Part shown: piece after piece, positions 48,487 through 59,479 of the stretch
How positions within the stretch are numbered: the first letter of the stretch is position 1
Layout of the letters: every line of letters starts with the position of its first letter
Made by a program: the position numbers and the translations under genes
NCBI GenBank assembly: GCA_001641225.1
Contig: LSMY01000004.1
Span: 124,001-188,000 of the forward strand
Length of the DNA: 64,000 bases
Direction: 5' to 3'
Origin: Mycoplasma sp. Bg2
Lineage (GTDB): Bacteria > Bacillota_I > Bacilli_A > Mycoplasmatales > Hepatoplasmataceae
The notes under the pieces: model-generated
What the model was told of the DNA's origin: nothing
Databases searched by the model: none
The model's input: only the letters and a program-made list of their open reading frames with translations

Positions 48487-50265
48487 ATGAAAATGCTAAA
48501 ACAAAAGGACTTTGATCTTGGAAAAAGCAAAATCAAAGACCTTTTTTTGACAATTTGAATACCCACATTAATTTCTCTAGTAATTACTGGAACTTTTATT
48601 GTTGTTGATCAAGTCTTTATTACCCATGGATTTTCAGAAAATTCAATCTTTAATCAATTTGGATGAAACTGATCAAATGATAAATATGGGTCATATGGAG
48701 CAACTGCAATTGGTTATGCTATGCCTTTTGTCTTAATTATTATTTCAATTGGAGCAATGATTGGTGGTGCTTTTGGTTACAATTTATCAAAAGCACGGGC
48801 TGAAAATAATAAAATAAGAGAGCAAAGAATAATTAATTCATTCTTCCCTGTTTGTGTTATTAGTGGAATAGCTTTAACTTTACTTTTGCTTCCTTTTGCA
48901 AAGTTTTGAATTTGAATGGGTTCTGGATTTCAGCCAATATTTAAAGAAACCTGATTTATAAATCCACTTTTTAATAGTGATGTTTGAGCTGACTCAATTC
49001 CAGAAATAAAAATTTCTGGACACATTTTTTCACAAAGTGCTTGATATTTAAGAATACAAGCCTTGGGAGCAATTCCTTATATTGCTTTAATGGGAGCCCC
49101 TTTTTTACTTAGAGAAGAGGGGAAACCGGTTATCTCTATCTATATTAGTTCCTTTGGATTTGCCATGAATGTTGTTCTTGACTTTTTCCTTGTTATCATT
49201 TTAGGTTTAAATTTAGTTGGTGCCTCAATTGCAACAATTTTTACTGAAACAATGGGAACATTACTTTTCTTCTATTATTTAAAACATTATTCGAATACAA
49301 AAATTACTAAATTAGATTGAACTACTGCAAAAGAAGACTTTGGTCAAATTTGTAAAAATGGAACTTCATATATGGGAACAGAATTATTGCAAACAGTAAT
49401 TCTGCTTACCTTAACAATGTCCATTGGATTTGTTTTTTATGGCCAGTATGAAGTCATTCTCTTCTACTCGTCCTGTTTTGCTAACTATTCAAGTATGTTT
49501 GCCTCTTTAAATATTATTGCCTTAGCAACAATTCTTTCGATTGTTCCAATTATTAATTATAGTTACAACATCAAAAATCATGAACGATTAAAAGAAGCAA
49601 AAAGATTAGGACTAAATGTTTTAATTATTATTTGTACTTTATGTACATTGCTTATGGTCGTTTTCCCGATAATTATTACTACTGTCTTTGTTGCCCCTAA
49701 TAATTGACTTTCACAACGAATCACACAAATTCTTTTTTTAGGTTTTACTTTTGGAAACTTAATCCTTTTTGTTGGACTTTATTTCCAAGGAATGGGCGAA
49801 GTAACAAAAGCAAATTTAATAATTTTTTCAAAACCCCTTTTAGTTTTTATTTTAGCAATTGCAATTGGGCTTACAATTAGCAATGAACTAGCTTGAAAAA
49901 ATTCTTTATTTCCTTGAAACGAAAGTATAAATGAATATAGTGATGTAGTTTTTGAAAGTACAGATGGGGTTATAACTCCTGTAAAAATTTCTTTAGGAAT
50001 TTTTTGAGTTGTTCCTTTCGTTGATGTTTTAATTGGAATAATTGGAATGTGTTTCATGGAATGAGCAATAAGAAAACATAAAAATGAGCCAATGCCAAGA
50101 GATACTAGATTACTTAAAAAATTAGCAAACGGAATTGTAAAAGAATTCAAAGCAAACCAAAAACTAATAATAAACAAACTAAAATTAAATTACCAGAGGT
50201 ATCAAATAAAAGAAAAGAGATGAATTAATATTTCATCTCTTTTCTTTCAAGATCGCGTTGTTTAA
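48487..50265 (+). CDS. MATE-family transporter, copy 2
   Basis: 592 residues, paralogous to copy 1 over its whole length apart from the C-terminal tail, which is shorter and basic. The start (ATG AAA ATG, the second ATG being 6 nt further on) is set by alignment with copies 1 and 3 and may be off by two bases. In the standard code the protein would end at TGA 50221; in code 4 it continues 14 codons to TAA at 50263-50265, overlapping the end of the convergent smpB gene by 41 nt. A terminator hairpin sits in the shared DNA. Substrate unknown. Confidence 0.78.
50211..50244. terminator. Bidirectional terminator inside the overlapping ends of MATE copy 2 and smpB
   Basis: Arms GAAAAGAGATGAA / TTCATCTCTTTTC with a short AT-rich loop. 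It lies between convergent genes and is partly coding for both. Confidence 0.7.
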
Positions 50266-50662
50266 TTGCTTCTCTTTTATCGTATTTTTTCTTTCCTCTT
50301 GCAGTTGCAATTTCAATCTTAATAATTCCATGATGGTTAATATAAAGAATTGTTGGTACAACTGTTAATCGTTCAAGGTTAACTGCATTCCAAATTTTTT
50401 TTATTTCTCTTTTATGTAATAACAGCTGTCTTGTCCGAGTTTCATCATGAGTTCCCATTGTTTGATACTCATACTTTTTAACAGTCCCATTTAATCATTG
50501 CAAATTGCCTTTGCTATCAAAAACAATATATGATCCGGTTAAATCGACATCTCCTGCTTTAATGGATTTTACTTCACTTCCAAGTAATGAGATGCCAGCT
50601 TCAAAGGTATCTTTAAGTTCATAATCAAATCTTGCTCGACGGTTTTTAGCAATAATTTTCAC
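50225..50662 (-). CDS. smpB: SsrA-binding protein SmpB
   Basis: 145 residues. Binds tmRNA and brings it to stalled ribosomes. Typical segments are [28 protein letters not shown], then LHKREI and a basic C-terminal tail ([15 protein letters not shown]). The start is GTG, sharing a base with the TAG stop of rnr, with GGAGG 7 nt upstream. One TGA is Trp. Follows rnr, as in many Firmicutes, and pairs with ssrA at 43.8 kb. Confidence 0.96.
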
Positions 50663-52743
50663 TAGACTACCTCCATGTCAACAGCACCCCTTATGGTGTC
50701 GACAGCTGCAATTTTAACTTGGATATTTTGTCCAATTTTAAAACTTCTATTATTTTCTTTACCAATAATTGCTCTTTGTTCTGCGTCATATTGGTATTCA
50801 TCATCAGTAAGTGAATCTAATCTTACAAGTCCTTGGGTAAAGTTTTCTAGTTCAACAAAAAATCCAAAAGAAGTAATAGAAACAATTATTCCCACAAATT
50901 TTTCCCCAACAAGTTTTTGCATAAATCTTGCTTTTTTAATATCAGCGAGTTTTCTTTCTGCAACCATTCCTTCTTTTTCTTTTAAACTGGTTTCAAGTGC
51001 TAATGGAGTTAAATAAGAAAGTTCTATTTCAACTTCTTGGTTATCTGGCAATTTGCCTTCATCAATAATCCATTTTTTAAGTAGACGGTGTACTACTAAA
51101 TCTGGATATCTTCGAATTGGACTAGTAAAGTGTAAATAATCATCTAATCCTAAAGCATAATGCCCTTCATTAAATTGATGATATTTTGCTTTTTCCATTG
51201 ATTGAATCGTATATCTTTTAATAATATTCCCATATTCTTTATCGTCAATCCGACGAATTAGTTGAGCAATATCTTTTGAAGTAATTGCATCATAAGGTTT
51301 ATCAATTGTTTCTCCAAAACTTCTAAGTAAATAAAGAAAATCAGTTAGTTTTTCTTCAACTGGTTTCCCATGTACCCGGAAAAGTCCAGGTAAATTATTT
51401 TTGCTAAAAGCTCTAGCAACTGTTTCATTAGTTATAACCATTAAATCTTCAATCATTTTTTCTGCTGGTGTTTGGAATTTAGGGGTTAGCGCAATTGGTT
51501 CACCTTTTTTATCTAATCTAATTTGAATTTCTGGAAGAACAAAGTCAATCATTCCTTTTTCAATTTTTACTTTACGCATAATTTCTGCAAGATCTTTTGC
51601 AGCAAAAAGCATTTCAGAAAGTTTTTCATCATCTCTTAAAAATTCAATTTCTTTAGTATAAAGTTTATCAACTTCATTATAAGTTAACCGATATTTTGAT
51701 TCAATTTGTGAATTGAAAATTTTTGAATTAACCACTTTACCTTGAGGATTAATTTCCATTTCACATGTCATGGTTAGTTTTTTAGTACTTGGGTTTAATG
51801 AACATAAATCATTTGAAAGCTCTTCAGGAAGCATGGGCAGAACATGATTAATAAGATAAACAGAAGTTCCTCGATCTTCAGCTTCATAATCAAGTTTAGA
51901 ATCTCTTTCTACATAATGACTTACATCAGCAATATGCACTCCTAATTTATAATTTCCATTTGCTAGTTTTTGGACATCAATTGCATCATCTAAATCTTTG
52001 GAACTAATTCCATCAATGGTAACAATTATTCTTGAAGATAAATCAGTTCTATTTCCAGGTGCTTTATTTTCTTCATTTTTAATTTCTTGTAAAATTTCTG
52101 GAGAAAAATCAAGACTCATATTGTTTTTATAAGTAACAATTAATCAGTCAATTGTAGCATCTGCTTCATTTCCGATTACATGATTTAAACTTAGTTGAAT
52201 TACTAGATCATTAATATCTTTAAATGTTGTAGAAATAACATCACCTTCATTAAGATCATCATAATTTTCTAATGTATAAGTATATTTGGTTTCTAAATCA
52301 TCAGGGATAAATTGTTTTTCTCCTTCAACAATTCTAATCCGACCAACAATATTATTTCCATTTCTTTTCATTACCCGCAGCACTTTACCTGCTCGGCGAT
52401 CATCTGTTTGATCTGGATACTTGGGAAATAATTTTATTTTTACAGTATCTCCTTCAAGGGCATTTAAAGTGAATTTTCCAGGAATAAAAACAGATAGAGT
52501 ATCATTATCTACAAAACCAAAGTCTTTTCTTGTTGAATGATAAATTCCTATTTCAGTTTCTTCATCTTTCAAATGATATTTATCAGTCTTTCTTGAATGA
52601 TAAATTTTATTATCATGTCTTAAGCTTGTTAATGCTTCATCTAGCTGTTTTGATTGCTGAAAACCTTTAAGATTTAATTCTGCTCTTAAATCTTTAAAGT
52701 TTATTGGGTGTTTTTTTATAATATCTAAAATTTTTTGTTCCAT
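50662..52743 (-). CDS. rnr: Ribonuclease R
   Basis: 693 residues. 3'-5' exoribonuclease that degrades structured RNA and tmRNA-released messages. An N-terminal helix-turn-helix of about 60 residues is followed by two cold-shock domains. The RNB catalytic domain has [12 protein letters not shown] (aspartate cluster), [11 protein letters not shown] and [12 protein letters not shown]-terminal S1 domain follows. The frame crosses one TGA near 52143, which is Trp. It lies between secG and smpB. Confidence 0.96.
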
Positions 52744-52779
52744 TGTTTTTTTCTATTCTCTTACATTTTCATATTTATT

Positions 52780-53034
52780 TTACATTGGTGTTGTTGGCGG
52801 TGTTACCCCAATTATCATCATTGCAAAGGCAATAAGGAAAAAAATGATTACCAAAATTCAAGTAATAATGTGTAGTCATTTATCAATTCCCCTTTTTTTA
52901 GTATTTTCAAAAAGTGAAATATCTTTTGTTCCTACAATTGAAGAACCAAGTGATTTCACTTTTCCTGATTGAATATAAATAAGGACAATTAGAATAATTC
53001 CGATAATTACTAAAATTGAAAGTAAAGCAACCAC
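52780..53034 (-). CDS. secG: Preprotein translocase subunit SecG
   Basis: 84 residues with two helices separated by a short loop (SGKVKSLGSSIVGTKD), ending IIGVTPPTTPM. Accessory subunit of the SecYEG channel. The start is GTG overlapping the dnaB TAG stop by one base. The order secG-rnr-smpB is a conserved Firmicute/Mollicute arrangement, and it supports this call for a short gene. Two TGA codons are Trp. Confidence 0.85.
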
Positions 53035-54368
53035 TAATTTTCCCCCTCTTTAGTAATTATAGAAGATGTAACTTTTCCAAAAGCCATGTTAATTTTTAAA
53101 TTAGCAACTCCAGTTGGTCCATTACGATGTTTTGAAATAATTACATCTAAATCATGAACTTCTGAGGAAGGAAGATCATCTTTTTCTTTATAATAAGCTT
53201 CACGATAAAGGAACATAATTACATCAGCATCTTGTTCAATTGCACCTGATTCTCTAATATCAGACATTTGAGGCTTTTTATTTTCTCTTTGTTCAACCCG
53301 TCTAGAAAGTTGAGAAAGGGCAATTACTGGTAATTTTAGTTCTCTGGCAAGTGCTTTTAAAGTTCTTGAAATTTCTGAAACTGCAAGTTGTCTATTTTCC
53401 CGATTAGAATCAATTTCAATTAATTGTAAATAATCAATAATAATTAAATCCAAAGGATTTATGGAATGAAGTTTTTTTGCTTTCCAAACTAGTTCATTAA
53501 GTCTTGCCCCTGGGGTATCATCAATTCATAAATTAAGTTTTTTAATATTATCCATTGCAACTTCTAAACGGAGTTGTTGATCTTTAGAAAGATATTGAAC
53601 ATTTTGTAAATTATTTAATTTAATTAGTGAATCAGTGGCAACCAAACGTTGAATTAATTGCTCAGAAGGCATTTCAATAGAAAAGAAAGCAACATTTTTT
53701 TCACGAGAAACATTTTTTGCAAATTCTAAAGCAAAAGCTGTTTTCCCCATGGCTGGTCTTGCAGCTACAATTACAAAATCTCCTTCTTTAAGTCCCCCTA
53801 ATTTTTCATCAAGTTGAGGAAGTCCAGATTTAATTCCTTCTACATATCCAAATTTTTTAATATTTTCTAATTTAACATTAAATTCTGTTGTAAGTTCAAG
53901 AATGGAATTAAAGTCTTTTAATTCCCGATCTTTTGTAACTGCAAAAATTTGTGATTCAATATCTTCAATCAAAGTTTGCACTGGTTGTTCTTTAGAGACA
54001 ACAGTATCCATTGCTTTTTGCAAGGTACTTTCTAAAACTCTTGCTTGGGCTTTATCTTTAATTATTTCCATATATCCTTCAAGATTAGAAGGAATTCCGG
54101 CTTGCATCATTAATTCGGCCAAATAAGCCATTCAGTCTTCTTTTTCTTTTATTTCAGACATACTGACAAGATATCCAGACAAAATAATTGGATCTGTTGT
54201 TTGCTGAAGTTGATAAACTTTCAACAAACATTCAAAAACTAATTTATTTTTATGAATATAAAAATCATCAACTTTAATTGATTCTTTTGATTTGAAAAAA
54301 AGTTTAGGTTCTTTTAAAAATAAACCTAGTAGAGCATTTTCTGCTTCTTGCGAATAAAGTTTAATCAT
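53034..54368 (-). CDS. dnaB: Replicative DNA helicase DnaB
   Basis: 444 residues. Hexameric 5'-3' helicase at the replication fork. The N-terminal primase-interacting domain is followed by the RecA-like core with Walker A ARPAMGKT (203-210), FFSIEMPSEQL (H1a), LIIIDYLQLI (Walker B) and SQLSRRVEQR. ISKHRNGPTG marks the end of the core. Its ATG follows the gdpP TAG by 2 nt. Two TGA codons are Trp. Confidence 0.97.
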
Positions 54369-54370
54369 AG

Positions 54371-56347
54371 CTATTTTTTCTTAATAATATTTTCCCTAAT
54401 TACACTAATTATTTTTTCTTGGAAATCTTTATAATTTTTAACTTCGGAATGTTTTCAGGTTGCTGCTGAAGCAGTAAAGTGGCCTCCACCACCAAGTTGT
54501 TCAACAATAAATTGTACATTTACTTTTTCACTTGATCTTGCAGACATTTTAATAATTCCGCTCCCCATATTACCAACCACAAAAGCAGCTTCAATCCCTT
54601 TATAATTAAGCAATTGATCTGCAAAAACAGAAATGTTTTCATCACTTAAAATGTGATTTAATGGTAAACAAGAAATAACAACCTTACTATTAATGCTAAT
54701 TAAATTTTCAAGCACTTTATTAAATAAAGGAATGTCATCAAAACTTTGTTTGAATTGTTCATGGACAAATTCTTGGTTTGCATTATTTATAAGTAAATAA
54801 CTTATATTTTCAAAAGTTCTAGCACTTACATTAGTAGAAAGTGATTTAGTATCTAAATAAATTCCTCCAAGAAGTAGGGTTGCAATAATTTCATCAATAA
54901 TTTTTTGTCCATTTGCTTCATAGAATGTATAAAGTTCAGAAACAATTTCAGAAGAAGAACTTGATGAAGTTTTAATATAAGTATTTTCTTCATCAATATC
55001 AATTCGATCTACTCCAATTCGGTGATGGTCAATTACATAAATAGAATCCCTTTTGAAAAGAGAAACAATTTTATCAACTTGACTTCTTTTTTCACTATTT
55101 ACATCTAAAACAATTAATAATGATTTTTGTGAAATAAATTTCTTTGCTTCAAGTTGATCAATAAAGAAAGATTTATCTTCTTTGGTAAGAAGTTTATAAA
55201 ATTCATTTGTTGAATCTAGACGTTCAGTAAGCACAATATGTGGTTTTCCGCCTAAATTTCTAATTAAATTTAATAAAGCATAACAAGAACCAAGGGCATC
55301 ATCATCAGCCATTTTGTGTGAAGTTATAAAAATTTCATTAGAATTTCTAACTCTTGTTACTAAACGATCATAGAAGAACTTAATTCCAATTCTTGATTGA
55401 TCTTGATCAACTAGAGAAGAAGTTCCAATATATTCAATTTTTCCTTCTGGATATTGAAGAACAATTTGATCTCCACCTCTATTTTGTGCTAATTGCACTG
55501 CATTTGTTGCTTCCTTAATTAATAAACCAAGTTCTTGATTACCAAAAGCAATTCCATAAGAAATTGAAATCTCAGAAGAATTTTGTCCTAGTTTATGATT
55601 GAGCTGATCAAAAAGCTTTTTCGCATTATTTTTGGTAACTCATTTAACTTTAGATCAGCCAGCAATTACAATTGATTGTTCTCCAGATGAATTAGCAGTT
55701 CGATATATTCCATCATATTTTTTTGCAAAATCATCAAAGAATGAATTAATAATTAAAACTGAAATTGATCTTTCATTATCATTTTGTTTTAATTTATTTG
55801 AATAAGAAACATGAAAGCTAATTACTGCTTGTTGTTTTGAATCAATATAGCTTTCTAATCTTTTTACTGCAGTTACATCTTTTAAAATTAAAGTGTTAGC
55901 AGTAACATCATTTATTACTTGAAATTGTTGTTCATTATGTTTAAGTAAAGTACTTTTACTTTCATCATGATATATTTTTGAAATCTTTTTATTAACAAAT
56001 GAACCGAACCCTAAATTAATTAATCAATTAGAAACATAAATGATTCGGTCGTCTTCATCATAAAACATAAATCCGGCATCAAATTTACGATCAATAACTG
56101 CTTCAAGTGACCAGATAGAGCGAATAAATTGTTGACTATTTTTAAATGTTTTATAACGGTAATGATAATAAAAAAGAATTAAAATAAAGAGCGCCCCTAA
56201 AATGGAAATTAATAAACAAATTAACCCGAAATAATCATGTTTTCCGTTTATTATAATATAAAACCCTGTTCCAAGAAATGCAAAAGTTACAATAAAAAGC
56301 AAAATTGCTTCTCATTTAAATAACATTTCTTTTTTAAAGTTTCCCAT
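54371..56347 (-). CDS. gdpP: Cyclic-di-AMP phosphodiesterase GdpP
   Basis: 658 residues. Two N-terminal helices (about residues 12-55) are followed by a degenerate PAS region and a degenerate GGDEF region (about 180-310). A DHH/DHHA1 phosphodiesterase ends the protein: SHKMADDDALG (343-353), DHH (440-442), and GGGGHF near 619. The domain order equals Bacillus GdpP, which splits c-di-AMP to pApA. It opposes the diadenylate cyclase at 41402. The order gdpP-dnaB, downstream of rpsF-ssb-rpsR, is common in Firmicutes, where rplI often intervenes; rplI is missing here. TGA codons are Trp. Confidence 0.95.
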
Positions 56348-56367
56348 AATGAGTACCCCCTAATTTT

Positions 56368-56625
56368 TTATTTAACTACAAATGGTAACAAGGCAACTTC
56401 ACGAGATTGTTTAATTGCAGTTGCAAGTTTTCTTTGGTAAAGTGCGGATGTTCCAGTTATACGTCTTGGTAAAATTTTTCCACTATTAGTAGAAATAAAT
56501 TTTTTCAAAATTTCAACATCTTTGTAATCTATATACTCAATTTTTTGTTGTGTAAATAAACATGGTTTATTTGATTTAATTGGTTTTTTCTTAATTGTTT
56601 TTCTACCTTTTGCTGTTCTTGGCAT
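56368..56625 (-). CDS. rpsR: 30S ribosomal protein S18
   Basis: 85 residues. Partners S6 on the 30S platform. A basic N-terminal tail is followed by [52 protein letters not shown], the full family core. A single cysteine is at CLFTQ. Third gene of the conserved rpsF-ssb-rpsR operon; SD GGAG precedes it. Confidence 0.98.
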   Translation of the reverse strand: MPRTAKGRKTIKKKPIKSNKPCLFTQQKIEYIDYKDVEILKKFISTNSGKILPRRITGTSALYQRKLATAIKQSREVALLPFVVK

Positions 56626-56645
56626 GTTCTATTCTCCTTTATTTT

Positions 56646-57131
56646 CTAGAATTCAATTGAATTTCAATCAATTTCTTCTTCTTTTTCGTTTTTATCTTCT
56701 TTTACTTCTTTTTGTGCAAAAGCATTATTTGTTTTTGCGGGTGAAGTTTGCATTGTTGTTTGATTTACGCTAACTTCTTTATCAAAAGAAAGTTGATCAG
56801 ATGATCCATTTCTTTCTTGTGCTTGGTTTTTAGATTCTAAGAAAGTAATTTGGCTAACATTAACGTTAACTCTAGTATCATAGTTTCCATCACGTTGTTG
56901 AGTAAAAACTTCAATTCTTCCTTCAGCTCCAATTAATGCCCCTTTATTTAAAAATTTAGCCATTAATTCTGCTGTCCCTCTTCAGGCAGTACAATTAATA
57001 AAATCAGTTTGATCTGTTCTTCCATTTCTTGCTACTGCTAATGTAAAAAAGGTATAGGGAGTTCCATCATTAGTTTTTCTTAACTCGACATTATTTGTTA
57101 ATCTTCCAGTAAGAATTACTCTATTAATCAT
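56646..57131 (-). CDS. ssb: Single-stranded DNA-binding protein
   Basis: 161 residues. Begins MINRVILTGRLTNNVELR and has TLAVARNG and FINCTAWRGTAELMAKFLNKGALIGAEGR, the OB-fold core. A flexible Gln/Asn/Glu-rich linker leads to the acidic tip EEEIDWNSIEF, which recruits partner proteins. The tip is complete only when TGA is Trp. The start overlaps the rpsF stop by 8 nt (ATGATTAA). Confidence 0.97.
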
Positions 57132-57606
57132 TTGCTGCCTCTTTTTTAGGTGTTTCAGCAGGTTTTACTTCTGCAGCTGGTTTAGCTTTAGCTTCACTAC
57201 TTGCAACTTTTCTTTCACTATCAATTGGTCTAGGACGAGCATTACGATCAGGTCTTTGCCCTTGTCTTCCCCTTCTTTCAGGAAACTTCAGCGCTGCTGA
57301 AGTTTTTCTATCAAAGGGTCATGCTTTTTCATGCATTAAAATTAGAGGTCTTAAGATCTCTTTTTTGTTTATTGCGATATATTCTTTTAAATCAACAATT
57401 TTATCTGGAGTTGTTTCAACATAATAAAGCACATAAGTTGCTTCATCATGATGTTGAATTTGGTAAGCTAATTTTTTCTTACCTCATTCTTCTTTTTTAA
57501 CAATGGTTCCACCCATTTTTGATTCAATATCCTTAACAATTTTGTCAAGATTATTTTGTTCTAGGGTTGGGCTTAAAAGCACCAACACTTCGTATTTTCT
57601 ATCCAT
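57124..57606 (-). CDS. rpsF: 30S ribosomal protein S6 with charged C-terminal extension
   Basis: 160 residues against the usual 95-140. Residues 1 to about 100 are the ferredoxin-like S6 domain (RKYEVLVLLSP, KKLAYQI, ILRPLILMHEKAW). The remaining 60 residues are a low-complexity tail, first Arg/Gly/Gln-rich and then Lys/Ala/Glu/Pro-rich, probably disordered. Such tails occur in other mycoplasmal S6 proteins. A GAGGAGG Shine-Dalgarno precedes the ATG. Two TGA codons are Trp. Confidence 0.95.
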
Positions 57607-57736
57607 TTCTTCCTCCTCTTGGTATATTACTACTAGTCATTTTTACCTAATAGCAAGGATGTTAAATCAATCTTATTTTATCAAAATTAAGATGAGATTA
57701 AAAGAGAAAATAATAAAAGCTAATTATCTAATTAAA

Positions 57737-59422
57737 TTAATAGCAATATTTTTTTATGATTGTATTTTTTGCTTTAAATTCATGCAAAATTTCTTTTTGC
57801 ATTTTTTTGAACATTTTGTCTTGTTTATAAAGCCCTCTTTTTTCAATTGAAGCATACATTCAAAATAAACTAATGGTACCAATAAAAATATCTACAACTG
57901 GAAGGACCCAAAAAATCCCTAAAGTTGGCCAAATTGGTTCGGTTGAACCTGGTAAAAATAGTCCATTCCCATCATAACTTGCATTTCAAGGTAAAAAGGA
58001 ATTATTTCAAGCTAATTTTGCATCTTGAACAGTAAAACCAATAAGTAATGCTAACCCAAAAAGTAAAATTGGTTTTGAAAAGATAATTATATTAGCCTTT
58101 TTAACTTCTCCTAATGCTTGGAAATAAAGTCCAACAAAAAGGATGAAGTTCCCAAAGGCAAACCCAATAATCATAATTTGGCAAATTCGTTGAGCCAGTC
58201 AGTCATCAGGTGCTACAAAAACTTTAGTAACGATGACTGGAAATAGTAATACTACAAGGGTAAGGGCGGCAGTTACAACTGCTAGAACCCTAAAACCTAG
58301 TTTCCTTGCTTCATGGAGGCGTTCCTGGTCATTTATATTGTAATTGTAGTTAATTAGCGGAACCACCGAAACAATCGTGGCTAAGGCAATTAAACTTAAA
58401 AGGGTACAGAAATTAGAATAATCTTGAAAACTTGCCGAATAGAATAAAATTGTGTCAAAATCATTGTAAAAAACAAACCCAATTGATAAAATCATAGAAA
58501 AGATAATTGCAACTTGTAAAAGTTCAAGCCCCATGTAAGAAGACCCATTTTTAAAAATTCCCCCAACATCTTGTTTTGCAGTTTTTCAATCTCATCTTTT
58601 TGTTGTTGTTGATGATCTTGTTTTTAAGTAGTAAATAAAACAAAAAGTCCCGAAACTTTGGGCAAGTAGTGTTGCGAAAGCAGCTCCAACTAAATTCATT
58701 CCAAAAACAATTACAAAAAGAAAATCTAAAACAATATTAGTTCCAAGTCCAAGTAAATTTACATAAATAGAAACAATTGGTTTCCCTTCTTCTCTAAGTA
58801 AATAAGGCGCTGCCACCAAGGCAATATAAGGAATTGTTCCAAAGGCTTGAATTCTTAAATACCATGCCCCTTGTTGAAGGATATGCCCTTGCACACCTCC
58901 ACTTTCAACTGTTGGCGCTCATTCGCTATTCATTAGGGGATTATTTAGTCAATTTTCTTTGAAAAATGGTTGAAATCCAGACCCAATTCAAATTCAAACT
59001 TTAGCAAAGGGAAGTAAAAGCAAGGTTAAGACAAGCCCAATGATAAAACAAATTGGTAAAAAAGAATCCATAATTTGTTGTTCACGAATTTTATCATTTG
59101 CTGCTCTAGCTTTAGAAAGGTTATAACTAATTGCTCCACCAACCATAATTCCAGCAGAAACTAAAATTAAAGTATAAGGAATAGCATAACCAATTGCCGT
59201 TGCTCCATTGGCACCATAACTACCTGCACTTGTATCCCAATGTCAACCAATTTCTCCAAAAATATCTCCCGAATGAAAACCATGGGTGACAAAAATACCA
59301 TCAAAGACAACAAAAGTTCCAGTAATTACGACTGAAATTAAGGTTGGAATCCAAATTGTAAAAAAAAGATCTTTAATCTTGCTGTGTCCAAGATCAAAGT
59401 CCTTCTGTTTGAGCATTTTCAT
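57737..59422 (-). CDS. MATE-family transporter, copy 3
   Basis: 561 residues, paralogous to the two plus-strand MATE genes at 46.6-50.3 kb. The start MKMLKQKDFDLGHSKIKDLF differs from copy 2 at one residue in twenty. The AKARAANDKIREQQIMDSF-like loop, the IGSGFQPFF segment and the second half align throughout. The C-terminal tail is short and basic. It is separated from rpsF by about 130 nt and preceded by parB on the same strand. Substrate unknown; many TGA codons are Trp. Confidence 0.78.
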
Positions 59423-59479
59423 GATAATAAATTAAGTTTGATTTATTTTTATTATTATATCATTAGTAAAATTATTTAA

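Noticed and set aside
50225..50265. C-terminal 14 codons of MATE copy 2 after TGA as non-coding
   Set aside because: Consistent use of code 4 requires reading through to TAA at 50263-50265; I kept the longer frame but noted the odd overlap.
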